A DNA stretch of 64,000 bases from Anaerohabitans sp036788095 (GCA_036788095.1 DAIQOA010000001.1:12527-76526), one strand, 5' to 3'. Shown: positions 15,689 to 24,777, numbered from the stretch's first letter. Notes: generated from the letters alone by a model not told the origin. Numbers and translations: made by a program.

Positions 15689-18403
15689 ATGAAAAAAATT
15701 TTCAAGGTGGCGGGAGCGCTGTGCCTGTTGTTTATATTCGCCGCCGGCTCGTACGCACAGACAGGCAAAATCGTCGGTCGCGTGATCGACGCCACTATGA
15801 AGCAGGAGATGATCGGGGCTAACGTGCAGGTAACCGGTACCATGCTGGGTGCGGTGACGGATGTGCGCGGGAATTACACGATCACAGGCGTGCCGGCCGG
15901 CACTCATTCATTAAAAGTTTCCTTTGTCGGTTACCAGACGGCTGAAGGTTCAGCCGCGGTCACCGCGGGAAAAACGACGGTCCTAGATTTTGCGTTGACG
16001 CCGACGATGATCATCACCAAGGGCATCAGCGTTTTTGCCGACCGCGCCAAGGAGCGCGAGACCCCGGTGGCGTTCACCAACATTCAAAAACAGGAGATGG
16101 TGCAAAGACTGGGTTCCCGCGACATTCCGCTGGTGCTCACCACGGCGCCGAGCGTGTACGCCACCCCTTCGGGCGGCGGCGCGGGAGATGCCCGCATGAA
16201 CATCCGCGGTTTTGATCAGCGTAACGTAGCCATCATGATCAACGGCGTGCCGATCAATGACATGGAGAACGGCTGGGTGTACTGGTCCAACTGGGACGGC
16301 GTTTCCGACGCCACCTCCTCGATCCAGCTGCAGCGTGGCCTCAGTGCCGTCAATCTGGCCACCCCCTCCATCGGCGGTACGATGAACATCATCACTGATC
16401 CCAGCGCACAGTCCGCCGGCATCATCGCACGGCAGGAGATCGGCAGCGGCGGTTTTCTCAAGACCACGGTCAGCGCCGCCAGCGGGCTGCTGAACGGCAA
16501 GTTCTCCGTCAATGGAACAGTGGTGCGTAAAACCGGCGACGGCATTGTCGACGCGACCTATACCGACGCCTGGGCGTATTATTTGGGAGCGGCCTACAAC
16601 CTCAACACCAACAACCGCATCGAGCTGTATGCCATGGGCGCTCCGCAGATGCACGGCCAGAATATCAACAAGCAGAACATCGGCGTTTTCAACAAAGAAT
16701 TCGCTCTGGGCCTCGAGGGGTACGATCCGGCGGCGGCCGACAAATATGTCGAGTCCTCCTCGGGCGTCAAGTACAATCAGAACTGGAACACCGTCAGCTC
16801 GTCCTACGCCGGCAAACAGTACTGGAATGGAAAAACGCACGATCGCCAGACCTCGGACGTCCTCTACGAACGGGAAAACTATTATCACAAGCCGGTCGTG
16901 AACCTGAACTGGTACTCCAAGCTCAGTGAAAAAGCGGGCCTCTATTCGGTGGCCTATTACGCCGGCGGCCGCGGTGGCGGCTCGGGCACTTACGGATCAG
17001 TGACCAGCGATAAGAGCCAATTCCCCAATCCCAGAGATTGGAACGCGACCATCGCCAAGAACCAGGCCAGCACCACCGGCGCTTTGGGAGTGCTGCGCAA
17101 CAGCACCAACAATCAGGATGCTTTCGGCGCCATCTCCAAACTCAACTATGCGTTCAGCAAAAATCTCAAGAGCGCGATCGGCGTCGATTGGCGTACCGCA
17201 TCCATCGATCATTACCGTGAAATCCGCGATATGCTCGGCGGCGCCTATTATGTCGACCTCAAGGCCGACAAGGTCAGTCCGCGCAGCGACTTTTGGACTG
17301 CTGAACAGACTCAGCGCAAGCTGGGCGACCGGATCGATTACGATTTCACCAACAGCGTCAACTGGATGGGCTGCTTTGGTCAAGTAGAGTATACGCTGAA
17401 CAAAATCAGCACCTACGCCATGGCCGGCTGGTCGACCATCAAGTACGACCACACCAACCATTTCAAAAAAGACGAGGCCGGCAAAGAGCTCTATTTGGAG
17501 AGCGACTGGATCGGCGGCGCGCAGGTTAAAGGCGGCGCCAGCTATCGCGCCACGGAGAGCATGGATATCTACGCCAACATCGGTCATGTTTCCAAGGTGC
17601 CGATTTTTGACAACGTCATCAGCGACGTCACCTCATCTCTGGCCGCGGCGCCGGTGAATGAAAAATTCTTTTCCATGGAAGCGGGCGTCAATATGCGCCT
17701 GCTGACCAATCAACTGGTCGGCAAGGTGAACATCTATCGCACCACCTGGATGGACCGCGCAAAATCCTATTCCATCATCGATGCCAACGGCGACGAGTCC
17801 ATCGTTTTTGTCACCGGCATGGATCAGTTACATCAGGGCGTTGAGGTGGAGCTCGCTTACCAGCCGGTCAAACAGGCCCGGCTGGATGGAACGGTCAGCG
17901 TCGGCGACTGGACCAACACCAGCGACGTCAGCGGCTATTATAAGGATTACTCCGGCGGCGTAGAGACCGACAAGAGCTACAATTTCTACGTGGACGGCCT
18001 CAAAGTCGGCGATCAGCCGCAAAAGATGCTAGCCCTCAGCGCCAGCCTCTTTCCGCTGAACGGCATGACCCTGGAAATTTCGGCCCGTCACTATCGCGAT
18101 CACTTTTCCTCCTGGGATCCCTTTGGCCGCTCCAACGCGGCCGATCGCACTCAGAGCTGGAGAGCCCCGAACTATACGCTCCTTGACCTGCATGCCGCCT
18201 ACACGCTGCCGGTTCAGGTCGGCAGGGCCAAAATGCAGGTGTTCGCCCACTGTTTCAACCTGCTGGATGAGCTTTACATCCAGGACGCGGTGGACAACAG
18301 CAGCTACAGCTCTTTTGGTCCCAAGACGCATGCGGCGGATGACGCCGAGGTCTGGATGGGCCTGCCGCGCAATTTCAATCTGGGCCTTCAGGTCAGCTAC
18401 TAG
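15689..18403 (+). CDS. TonB-dependent outer-membrane receptor with CarboxypepD_reg-like domain
   Basis: The protein has 904 residues with a strong ribosome site (GGAGGAGTGGAGTT before the ATG). A signal peptide (to about residue 24, SYAQ) is followed by a CarboxypepD_reg-like domain (IVGRVIDATMKQEMIGANVQ; DVRGNYTITGVPAGTHSLKV). The plug contains MNIRGFDQRNVAIMINGVPI and NLATPSIGGTMNIITDPSAQ, and the remainder is a large barrel ending FNLGLQVSY. It differs clearly from the receptor at 10582, so it is a second transporter, not a tandem copy. A strong terminator follows at 18418, closing the block. The substrate is unknown. Confidence 0.92.
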   Translation: MKKIFKVAGALCLLFIFAAGSYAQTGKIVGRVIDATMKQEMIGANVQVTGTMLGAVTDVRGNYTITGVPAGTHSLKVSFVGYQTAEGSAAVTAGKTTVLDFALTPTMIITKGISVFADRAKERETPVAFTNIQKQEMVQRLGSRDIPLVLTTAPSVYATPSGGGAGDARMNIRGFDQRNVAIMINGVPINDMENGWVYWSNWDGVSDATSSIQLQRGLSAVNLATPSIGGTMNIITDPSAQSAGIIARQEIGSGGFLKTTVSAASGLLNGKFSVNGTVVRKTGDGIVDATYTDAWAYYLGAAYNLNTNNRIELYAMGAPQMHGQNINKQNIGVFNKEFALGLEGYDPAAADKYVESSSGVKYNQNWNTVSSSYAGKQYWNGKTHDRQTSDVLYERENYYHKPVVNLNWYSKLSEKAGLYSVAYYAGGRGGGSGTYGSVTSDKSQFPNPRDWNATIAKNQASTTGALGVLRNSTNNQDAFGAISKLNYAFSKNLKSAIGVDWRTASIDHYREIRDMLGGAYYVDLKADKVSPRSDFWTAEQTQRKLGDRIDYDFTNSVNWMGCFGQVEYTLNKISTYAMAGWSTIKYDHTNHFKKDEAGKELYLESDWIGGAQVKGGASYRATESMDIYANIGHVSKVPIFDNVISDVTSSLAAAPVNEKFFSMEAGVNMRLLTNQLVGKVNIYRTTWMDRAKSYSIIDANGDESIVFVTGMDQLHQGVEVELAYQPVKQARLDGTVSVGDWTNTSDVSGYYKDYSGGVETDKSYNFYVDGLKVGDQPQKMLALSASLFPLNGMTLEISARHYRDHFSSWDPFGRSNAADRTQSWRAPNYTLLDLHAAYTLPVQVGRAKMQVFAHCFNLLDELYIQDAVDNSSYSSFGPKTHAADDAEVWMGLPRNFNLGLQVSY

Positions 18404-18417
18404 GTTTTTGTTTCTGC

Positions 18418-18446
18418 AAGCCCCCAGCCACGGGGGCTTTTTTTTT
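18418..18446 (+). terminator. Strong intrinsic terminator
   Basis: AAGCCCCC (18418-18425), the 6-base loop AGCCAC and GGGGGCTT (18432-18439) are followed by a run of T. It ends the surface-protein block. Confidence 0.9.
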
Positions 18447-18521
18447 CTTGGACGCGCGCTGTTTGCCGGTTTTTTTCTCTGATTCTGCATTTATCGCCGC
18501 CGGCCAGCCGCGATTTAGTCC

Positions 18522-18550
18522 TTGACATTCACCGCAAATCGTGATAACTT
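18522..18550 (+). promoter_or_regulatory. Sigma-70-type promoter for ogt
   Basis: TTGACA (18522-18527), a 17-base spacer and TAACTT (18545-18550) lie 33 bases before the ogt start. Confidence 0.65.
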
Positions 18551-18582
18551 TTTATAATTTATGCGGGGAAAAGGAGAGAGGA

Positions 18583-19089
18583 ATGGCGAAACAGTTATCC
18601 TACTGCCTTTATGCCTGGGACCCGGCCAATCTGATGTTGGTCGCCTCTGAGCAGGGTTTGTTCCGGATCGAATTCGTCCGCCCGGGCGAAGAGGACCGGT
18701 TCCTCACCGCTTTGCCGCCGGCGGTTCATTTGGTCAAGGACGAGCGTGCTTTCGACAAGGTGCGGACGCAGCTGGATATCTATTTTTCCGGCAAGCCGGT
18801 AAAATGGCAAATGGCGCTGGATGTATCGTCCGGCACGGATTTTCAGCAAGTGGTGTGGTCGGCCCTGCGCCGGATTCCCTATGGGAAGACCATCACCTAT
18901 GGACAACTGGCCCAGAGCATCGGCAAGCCCGGCGCCAGCCGTGCGGTCGGTACGGCCAACGCCGCCAATCCTCTCCCGGTCATTATCCCCTGTCATCGCG
19001 TGGTGGCCGGCAGCGGCCGCTTGGGCGGATTCAGCGGCGGCCTGCACATCAAACAGGCGCTGTTGCGGTTGGAGGGGGTTCTGCTGTAA
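18583..19089 (+). CDS. ogt: Methylated-DNA--protein-cysteine S-methyltransferase
   Basis: The protein has 168 residues. It is a suicide DNA repair protein that removes alkyl groups from O6-alkylguanine and O4-alkylthymine by moving them to its own Cys. The active site IPCHRVV places the acceptor Cys at residue 137. The DNA-binding part (FQQVVWSALRRIPYGKTITY) and the following SRAVGTANAANPLP are typical. The N-terminal ribonuclease-H-like domain is short and diverged, as in Ogt rather than Ada. I chose ATG 18583 because AAAGGAGAGAGGA precedes it; the longer frame from 18541 would overlap the promoter. It overlaps the Nudix gene by one base (TAATG). Confidence 0.93.
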   Translation: MAKQLSYCLYAWDPANLMLVASEQGLFRIEFVRPGEEDRFLTALPPAVHLVKDERAFDKVRTQLDIYFSGKPVKWQMALDVSSGTDFQQVVWSALRRIPYGKTITYGQLAQSIGKPGASRAVGTANAANPLPVIIPCHRVVAGSGRLGGFSGGLHIKQALLRLEGVLL

Positions 19090-19850
19090 TGGCGGTGTAT
19101 CGCACTCTGGCCAGAGGAAGTTGGCGCAGCGACCAAGTACGCATGGAGTGGCGTGCGGAATTTCATGCCCTGCCGGAGGTTCTGCAGCCTGAAGTCGAAC
19201 GCCTGTGGCGGGAGAAGGAAAAGCAGGGTCACTTTAACGGCCATATGGCCCGGCTGGATGGGTACGAGATGCAAAACAGCTGTCTGTGCTTGCGTCTGTC
19301 CACCGGCGATTATCGAACATTGATGTATTCAAACGCCTTTACGGAACAGCTGTTGCGCGATTGGTCCGCTCAGGCCCTGTCCTGCGCTCTGGGCATCAGC
19401 GCTCTGGTGCGCAGCCGCGACGGCCGGGTGGCGCTGATCCGGCGCAGCGACACGGTCGGCGAATATCCGGGGCACCTCGATGTGTTCGGCGGCCACATCG
19501 ATGAGACGCTGCGGGGGAATGAACACGCCGCTTTTTTAGCCATGCGGCAAGAGCTGGAGGAAGAAGCGGCGCTGAAAAGCGAAGAATACGATTTGCAGTG
19601 CTTTGGCCTGATCGAGGCGCTGGACCATCGCAAGCCGGAATTGCTATTTCTCGCCGACTGTCGGCTGACGGCGGATGAGATCGCGGCGCGAGTGCGTGAG
19701 GCGGTCGATCGCCACGAGTTGCAGCAGCTGCTGTTTTTTCCCGATCAGGGCAAGGCCCTCGAGCGGGTGCTGGCGGTTGAAAGGATGATCAGTCCGTCCG
19801 CGGTGGGATGTGTGGAGGAATATATCAAAGCAGAGCGAGGACAAAGATGA
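19089..19850 (+). CDS. Nudix-family protein resembling NUDT22 UDP-sugar diphosphatase
   Basis: The protein has 253 residues. The layout matches my recollection of animal and plant NUDT22-type proteins: an N-terminal part with VERLWREKEKQGHFNGHMAR and LCLRLSTGDYRTLMYSN, then ALGISALVRSRDGRVALIRR, then a Nudix-like segment FGGHIDETLRG and AAFLAMRQELEEEAALK. The Nudix box is imperfect: R, E and E align, but the box Glu next to Arg is Gln and the Gly is Ala. NUDT22 cleaves UDP-glucose or UDP-galactose to UMP and the sugar phosphate, so UDP-sugar turnover is a guess at the role. It is translationally coupled to ogt by a TAATG overlap. Annotation as just a divergent Nudix hydrolase would be the cautious alternative. 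Confidence 0.72.
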   Translation: MAVYRTLARGSWRSDQVRMEWRAEFHALPEVLQPEVERLWREKEKQGHFNGHMARLDGYEMQNSCLCLRLSTGDYRTLMYSNAFTEQLLRDWSAQALSCALGISALVRSRDGRVALIRRSDTVGEYPGHLDVFGGHIDETLRGNEHAAFLAMRQELEEEAALKSEEYDLQCFGLIEALDHRKPELLFLADCRLTADEIAARVREAVDRHELQQLLFFPDQGKALERVLAVERMISPSAVGCVEEYIKAERGQR

Positions 19851-19931
19851 TGGGCGGAGAAAAGTTTCCTCATTCGAGAAAGATAAGCCAAAAAACAGAC
19901 CTCATCAATATTAATAAAACGTGATCAGGCC

Positions 19932-20432
19932 ATGAAAGAAAAACACAAACATCATCACAGAAAGCAGCATCGGCCGGCGGTGGAGCCCCTGCAGGTCGAT
20001 CCCAACAAATCCTATGATTTCCCCAATGTCAACCGGGTGGTGGTGGCGGGAATGCTGATGCAGGACCCGCCGCTGCGCTGGACCTCGCGCGGCGTGCCGG
20101 TGACCAACTTTGTCATCTGCACCGAGCCCGAAGCGGAAGCCGGCGCACTGGAGGGCATGGAGCGGGAACATTGCTACATCAGCGTTGTCGTCTGGGCTCA
20201 GCAGGCGGTGCAATGCAACAAATATTTGAAAAGAGGCAACAGCGTGCTGATCATCGGCGAACTGCAGTCCATGCCCAACAGCGCGCCGGAGAAAGTCTAT
20301 TATCCCATTCAGATCAACGCCCAGTGGATTCAGTATCTGGAAAAGGGCCTGGTGACCGCCATCGATCCGAGCTATGAGAACCAGGGCAACGGGATTCTGG
20401 AAACCTCGGAGAACACCACCACCGGCGCCTAG
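19932..20432 (+). CDS. SSB-like single-strand DNA-binding protein without the acidic tail
   Basis: The protein has 166 residues. It starts with a His/Lys/Arg-rich stretch (MKEKHKHHHRKQHR), then an OB-fold typical of bacterial SSB: NRVVVAGMLMQDPPLRWTSR, then VTNFVICT, ISVVVWAQQAVQCNKYLKRG and SVLIIGELQS. It ends ENTTTGA, so it lacks the DDxxF acidic tip that bacterial replication SSBs use to recruit partners. It is therefore more likely an accessory SSB, or related to PriB-like or archaeal-type OB proteins, than the main replication SSB. It lies 81 bases after the Nudix gene on the same strand and converges on lptD. Confidence 0.82.
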   Translation: MKEKHKHHHRKQHRPAVEPLQVDPNKSYDFPNVNRVVVAGMLMQDPPLRWTSRGVPVTNFVICTEPEAEAGALEGMEREHCYISVVVWAQQAVQCNKYLKRGNSVLIIGELQSMPNSAPEKVYYPIQINAQWIQYLEKGLVTAIDPSYENQGNGILETSENTTTGA

Positions 20433-20536
20433 TGCGAATCCCCACGAGCTGTCCTTCGTAATCGCTGCAACAGGGCAGGCTCTTTTTTTTCACTCGCAAG
20501 GTCGGACTGATCCAGGGTTTTTCAGTCAGGTGTTGC

Positions 20537-23149
20537 TCAATACCCCAGCACGCTGCCGGCGCCGCCGCGTTTTTCCAGCTTGATATCCCGCAGAGTGGGC
20601 GACTTGACGCTGAGGCGAAAATAGATCCGCTTGCTTATTCCTGACGGCACCCAATCCACCTGCGCCTCCCAGCAATGCAAATCCCGATAAAACGCGAACC
20701 GATGATAGGCGATCTGCTGTTTTTCCAGATCATAATGCGCGCTGTAGTTGATGCGCCAGTTCTTGGTCAGACTTATTTCCGCGCCCGAGATATCCAGATA
20801 GTATCGTTTCACGGCACTCGCCGGATTTGATTTGTCCAGAAAAAAATTAAACGTCATGTTCAAGCGCCAGGGGATGTTCAGCCCTTGATACACCCCTTCA
20901 TCATAAAACCGGTTATTGCCGCGCCGGGAGCTCTCTTCCAGAACCGACAGATCCTTCGGACGCAGAGGCTCCTCCGGGTTTTCATAGTTTTCGTCGTATC
21001 CCTGCAGGGTTTCGGGCCGCTCGGCGCCGGCAGAGCCCTTGCCCTCCAATCGCAGGGAGAAATTCAGGTTCAGGGAGGTGAAGCGCAGATAATTCCACGG
21101 CTGCCAGGGTGAATCCTCCAATAGATAACGGTTGACGCGTTGCCGGGCTTGGTGATCCCAGCCGTAGAAAGAGTGGCCGGTGCCGGCGGAGAGGCTGAAA
21201 TTGCGCGCCGGATTCGCCTGCCAGGTGGTGCGCAGATCGGACAAGCGGTATTGCGTGGCTTTGAAATTGTATCCGGTGCTGAAATCCATGGTGAACAGAT
21301 CGATTTTTTTCTCTTTTTCCGCCACCCCTTTTTTCATCTGAAACAGGTTGCGCACGCTGAGGCTGACCATCTGCGAGCCGTAGGCAGAGGTGCCGCGGAA
21401 GCGGTCGCGCTTGACCGTCTCACCCTTTGCGTCGGTCACTGTCTGAAAATAGCCCCAGCCTGAAGTGGAGAAATCCGGTACATAGTTGAACGAGAGCGAT
21501 GGGGTGACCACATGGCGGATCATCTGGATATCGCCGATGCCCGGAGCCAGCACGCCGTAGATCTTGGTGGAGGCCGAGGCGCCGTAGCTGAAAGTGTGGC
21601 GGGCGGCAAACCCGGACTTTTCTCTGCTTTCAATCTGACCGGTCTCCTGGTTCAGTTCGTACTCGTTGGTGCGATCGAACCAGTCCTCCGACAGGCTCAA
21701 CGATTGGTTGAGCGACAGCATGCCGAAATATTTTTTCGGACTGGTCAGCGACAGATCCAGGTCGTGGTTGAGCTGGCGATCGGTTTCGCTCTGTTTTGAA
21801 AAAAGCTCGCCGCCGGTCTGCAGATATTCCCGGGTGGTGCTGTAGAAATTGGAGCCGTAGGAATAATAAAAAGAGTGGTACCATTTTTCACTGCGGCGAC
21901 GGCCCTTGCCCGCTCTGGGATTAAAAAGCTGGCTTTGACTCTTGCGGAAGGTCAGCTGCGGCAGCGTGGTGGTGGTGACATCGTCCTCGAGATCGCGGAC
22001 TTGTGAGGCGTTGACGCTCAGACTGAGCTTGTGCTGCGGCCAGGATTTAGAAAAGGTGGCGTTGGAGCGCAACTCGCGCGTCAACCGCGTCGACAGGTTG
22101 GTGGACAGATCCTGGTAAAAACTTTTATCGCTGACAAAATAGCCGTTGGCGCTGAAACGGGTGTTGGGGTCGAACTCTTGGCTGTGGCGTACGGTCAAAT
22201 CCCAGCGCCGTTCTTTTTCCGCATCGCCAAAGTTTTTTCTGGTGAGAGAGCCGTTGATGCTGCCGTTCAACAGGTAACGAACCGCATAGTTGAGGCCTCC
22301 GTCGACCAGCCAGCCGGATTTCTCGAAAAAATCGACGGTGGCGCGGGCATCCCAGTAATGGCTGGCCGCCCAATAGTAGCCCAGGCCGCGCAGATAGCGA
22401 CCTTCACGGGTGCTTTCGCCGTAGCGGGGTATGATCAGCCCCGAGTGCCGGCCGGATTGGGTGGGAAAAAAAGCGAACGGCAGCGCGGCGACCGGAATGT
22501 GGCCGAGAAACAGGACAATGGGTTTGGCGATCACCCGGTCGTTGACGAGCATTTTCAACCGCCGGGCGCTAAAGTGGAAATGGGGGTTGGAATCCAGATC
22601 GCAGGTGGTAAAGGAGGCGTTGGACACGTTAAAGGTTTTTTTCGCCACCATCTTGATCTGCTCGCCCACATATTGGCCGTCTTCCATCCGGGTGCGGCCG
22701 CGGACCACCACGCCCTTGTCGGTTTTATAGTTAAAGATCATTTTGACGCCGGTCATCTGCGTACCGCCCTGGATCAAAACCGGATCGCCCTGGCTGCGGA
22801 TGACCTGCGTCGAATCCGGGGAGCCGGCGGTTTTTTCCCATACCGTGTCCGGCACTCCTTCCGCGGTCACCAGATTGTCGTTGAAATCGATGCGAATCTG
22901 CGCCGCCCGCAGGGTCATATCCTTGTAGCTGACCACGGCGTTGCCGCGGAAATAGCTGGTGCGTTCCCTGACGTAATTGTCGATTTCTATCGCATCGTAT
23001 TTGATCGAGGTGTCGATCTCGGAGGTCTTGAGCTTGGGCGATACCGCTGCGCGGCTGCTGTCGACACGGCTGGTGTCCGCAGCAGAGGCGTAGACCGCAC
23101 TGCAGCCCACCAGGATCCACTGGAATGATTTTAAAAGATGGCTTCTCAC
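20537..23149 (-). CDS. lptD: LPS-assembly outer-membrane protein LptD
   Basis: This is a large outer-membrane protein that inserts LPS into the outer leaflet with LptE. An N-terminal OstA-like domain (IEIDNYVRERTSYFRGNAVV, MTLRAAQIRIDF, DGQYVGEQIKM) is followed by an LptD barrel (PVAALPFAFFPTQSGRHSGL, IPRYGESTREGRYLRGLGYY) and many amphipathic strands to the C-terminus. The frame extends upstream into rarA with no ATG. I chose GTG at 23149, giving MRSHLLKSFQWILVGC then SAVYASA, a plausible signal sequence, and a protein of 870 residues. The start is uncertain. The gene lies 25 bases after the rarA stop, so it is probably cotranscribed. The same window carries gmhA for heptose synthesis. Confidence 0.88.
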   Translation of the reverse strand: MRSHLLKSFQWILVGCSAVYASAADTSRVDSSRAAVSPKLKTSEIDTSIKYDAIEIDNYVRERTSYFRGNAVVSYKDMTLRAAQIRIDFNDNLVTAEGVPDTVWEKTAGSPDSTQVIRSQGDPVLIQGGTQMTGVKMIFNYKTDKGVVVRGRTRMEDGQYVGEQIKMVAKKTFNVSNASFTTCDLDSNPHFHFSARRLKMLVNDRVIAKPIVLFLGHIPVAALPFAFFPTQSGRHSGLIIPRYGESTREGRYLRGLGYYWAASHYWDARATVDFFEKSGWLVDGGLNYAVRYLLNGSINGSLTRKNFGDAEKERRWDLTVRHSQEFDPNTRFSANGYFVSDKSFYQDLSTNLSTRLTRELRSNATFSKSWPQHKLSLSVNASQVRDLEDDVTTTTLPQLTFRKSQSQLFNPRAGKGRRRSEKWYHSFYYSYGSNFYSTTREYLQTGGELFSKQSETDRQLNHDLDLSLTSPKKYFGMLSLNQSLSLSEDWFDRTNEYELNQETGQIESREKSGFAARHTFSYGASASTKIYGVLAPGIGDIQMIRHVVTPSLSFNYVPDFSTSGWGYFQTVTDAKGETVKRDRFRGTSAYGSQMVSLSVRNLFQMKKGVAEKEKKIDLFTMDFSTGYNFKATQYRLSDLRTTWQANPARNFSLSAGTGHSFYGWDHQARQRVNRYLLEDSPWQPWNYLRFTSLNLNFSLRLEGKGSAGAERPETLQGYDENYENPEEPLRPKDLSVLEESSRRGNNRFYDEGVYQGLNIPWRLNMTFNFFLDKSNPASAVKRYYLDISGAEISLTKNWRINYSAHYDLEKQQIAYHRFAFYRDLHCWEAQVDWVPSGISKRIYFRLSVKSPTLRDIKLEKRGGAGSVLGY

Positions 23150-23174
23150 GGGAATGATAGCGGCGCCTTGACGT

Positions 23175-24494
23175 TCATCGTTTTTTCTTCGGCCACAGCA
23201 TCTGCAGACGTTCTTTGATTTTTTTTTCGATGCCGTTTTCCGTGGGATGGTAAAAAATCTGTTCTTGGGCCTCTTTCGGCAGATACGCCTGGTCGACGAA
23301 TCCGCCGAAATCGTGCGGATACCGGTAACCGTCGGCATATCCCATGTTCTTCATCAGGGTTGTCGGCGCATTGCGCAGATGCAACGGCACCTGTTCCGGC
23401 GTGTGGGCCCGTACCTGGTTCAGCGCCGCTTCCACCGCCAGATAAGAGGCGTTGCTTTTAGGCGCGCAGGCCAGATAAACCGTGGCCTGGGCCAGGGTGA
23501 TGCGCGCCTCGGGCATGCCCAGATAATGGACCGCGGTGAACGCGCTCGTCGCCACCATCAACGCATGCGGGTCCGCGTTGCCCACATCCTCCGAAGCGAG
23601 GATCAGCAGACGGCGGGCGATGAACAGCGGATCTTCGCCGCCGTCCAGCATCACCGCCAGCCAGTAGACCGCAGCATCCGGATCAGAGCCGCGAACGCTC
23701 TTGATGAAAGCGGAGATGGTGTCGTAATGGTACTCGCCCTTTTTATCGTACAGCCGGCTGCGCCGCTGCAGCGCTTCTTCGATCGACCCGCGGTCGATGG
23801 TGCGCACGCCCTGTTCGTCCGGCTGCACCAATTGTGCGGCCAACTCCAGACCGTTGAGCATCACCCGCGCATCCCCGCCGGCAAGCTTTAACAGAATCTG
23901 CCGCGCTTCCTCCTCGATCCGCACGTTCCAATCCTGCAGCCGGCTGTCGCCGGCCAGGGCACGATCGAAGATCAGCCCCAAATCCTCTACGGACAACGGC
24001 TCCAGCTTGTAGACGCGGCAGCGGGAGAGCAACGCAGAGATCACCTCAAAGCTGGGATTTTCGGTGGTGGCACCGATGAGGACAATGGTACCGTCTTCGA
24101 CCGAATGCAACAGGGCGTCCTGTTGCGACTTGTTGAAGCGATGAATCTCGTCGATGAACAGAATGGTGCGCGAGCCGGCCTGGCGGCCCTGCTGCGCTTC
24201 GGCGATCACCTTACGAAGGTCAGCCACGCCGGAAGTGACGGCGCTCAGGCTGAAATAGTGTGAACGCGTTTCATGGGCGATCAGTCTGGCCAGAGTGGTT
24301 TTGCCGGTGCCGGGCGGCCCCCAGAGGATCATTGAAACCAGTTGATCGTCCTCGATGGCGCGGCGCAGCGCTTTGCCCGAACCCAAAAGATGCCCCTGAC
24401 CCACCAGCTCATCCAGCCGCTGCGGTCTGACGCGATCGGCAAGCGGACGATAGGACTCGACCGGTTTGCCGGATTCTGTATGTGTGTTGGCCAT
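23175..24494 (-). CDS. rarA: Replication-associated recombination protein A (RarA/MgsA AAA+ ATPase)
   Basis: This is a 439-residue clamp-loader-like AAA+ ATPase acting at stalled replication forks. It shows a RarA N-terminus (PLADRVRPQRLDELVGQGHL), Walker A GPPGTGKTTLA near residue 59, Walker B ILFIDEIHRFNKSQQDALL near 113, sensor-1 LIGATTENPSFE, and the C-terminal RarA region (FIARRLLILASEDVGNADPH, then YPHDFGGFVDQAYLP). Length is normal. An in-frame ATG start follows a minus-strand promoter at 24536-24564. It precedes lptD in the same direction. Confidence 0.95.
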   Translation of the reverse strand: MANTHTESGKPVESYRPLADRVRPQRLDELVGQGHLLGSGKALRRAIEDDQLVSMILWGPPGTGKTTLARLIAHETRSHYFSLSAVTSGVADLRKVIAEAQQGRQAGSRTILFIDEIHRFNKSQQDALLHSVEDGTIVLIGATTENPSFEVISALLSRCRVYKLEPLSVEDLGLIFDRALAGDSRLQDWNVRIEEEARQILLKLAGGDARVMLNGLELAAQLVQPDEQGVRTIDRGSIEEALQRRSRLYDKKGEYHYDTISAFIKSVRGSDPDAAVYWLAVMLDGGEDPLFIARRLLILASEDVGNADPHALMVATSAFTAVHYLGMPEARITLAQATVYLACAPKSNASYLAVEAALNQVRAHTPEQVPLHLRNAPTTLMKNMGYADGYRYPHDFGGFVDQAYLPKEAQEQIFYHPTENGIEKKIKERLQMLWPKKKR

Positions 24495-24535
24495 GGCGCC
24501 GCCGCTCGGTTTCGATTTAAATATCCATCAGGTAA

Positions 24536-24564
24536 AATTTAGCAAAATTTGCACCTATTTGCAA
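24536..24564 (-). promoter_or_regulatory. Sigma-70-type promoter for rarA-lptD
   Basis: On the minus strand, TTGCAA (24564-24559), a 17-base spacer and TAAATT (24541-24536) lie about 42 bases before the rarA ATG. Confidence 0.6.
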
Positions 24565-24586
24565 GGCGATAAAAGCGGGCGGCTAT

Positions 24587-24624
24587 GGCAAAAGCCCGCG
24601 GGGGAGGTACCGCGGGCTTTTGCC
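24587..24624 (-). terminator. Perfect 14-base inverted repeat, probable terminator of the 85-residue gene
   Basis: GGCAAAAGCCCGCG (24587-24600) and CGCGGGCTTTTGCC (24611-24624) form a perfect stem around a 10-base loop. The A/T tracts inside the stem give a U-run in either direction, so it may work both ways. Confidence 0.7.
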
Positions 24625-24777
24625 AGGAATGGGGGAGCGGTTTTCCGCAGGAGACGCGGCCGTTAAGCCGACGATGAAAAACAACCGCCGGCCCTGCCTC
24701 TGGTCGCTACCACTTGAGAGCAGGGCGACGCCAGGGCGCCTCGGATCATGATGGAAAAAGTTTCAGTCGGAGCTGTT

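Larger units (their letters stand above)
24495..24777. other. Intergenic region with rarA promoter and a terminator-like inverted repeat
   Basis: No gene is supported here. It contains the minus-strand rarA promoter (24536-24564) and a perfect 14-base inverted repeat (24587-24624). Confidence 0.6.

Noticed and set aside
16594..17587. Minus-strand open frames opposite the second TonB receptor, suggesting nested genes
   Set aside because: Composition shadows; the receptor has plug and barrel features along its whole length.
22031..23128. Plus-strand open frame (365 residues) opposite lptD
   Set aside because: Shadow of lptD, which has the OstA-like domain and barrel strands.
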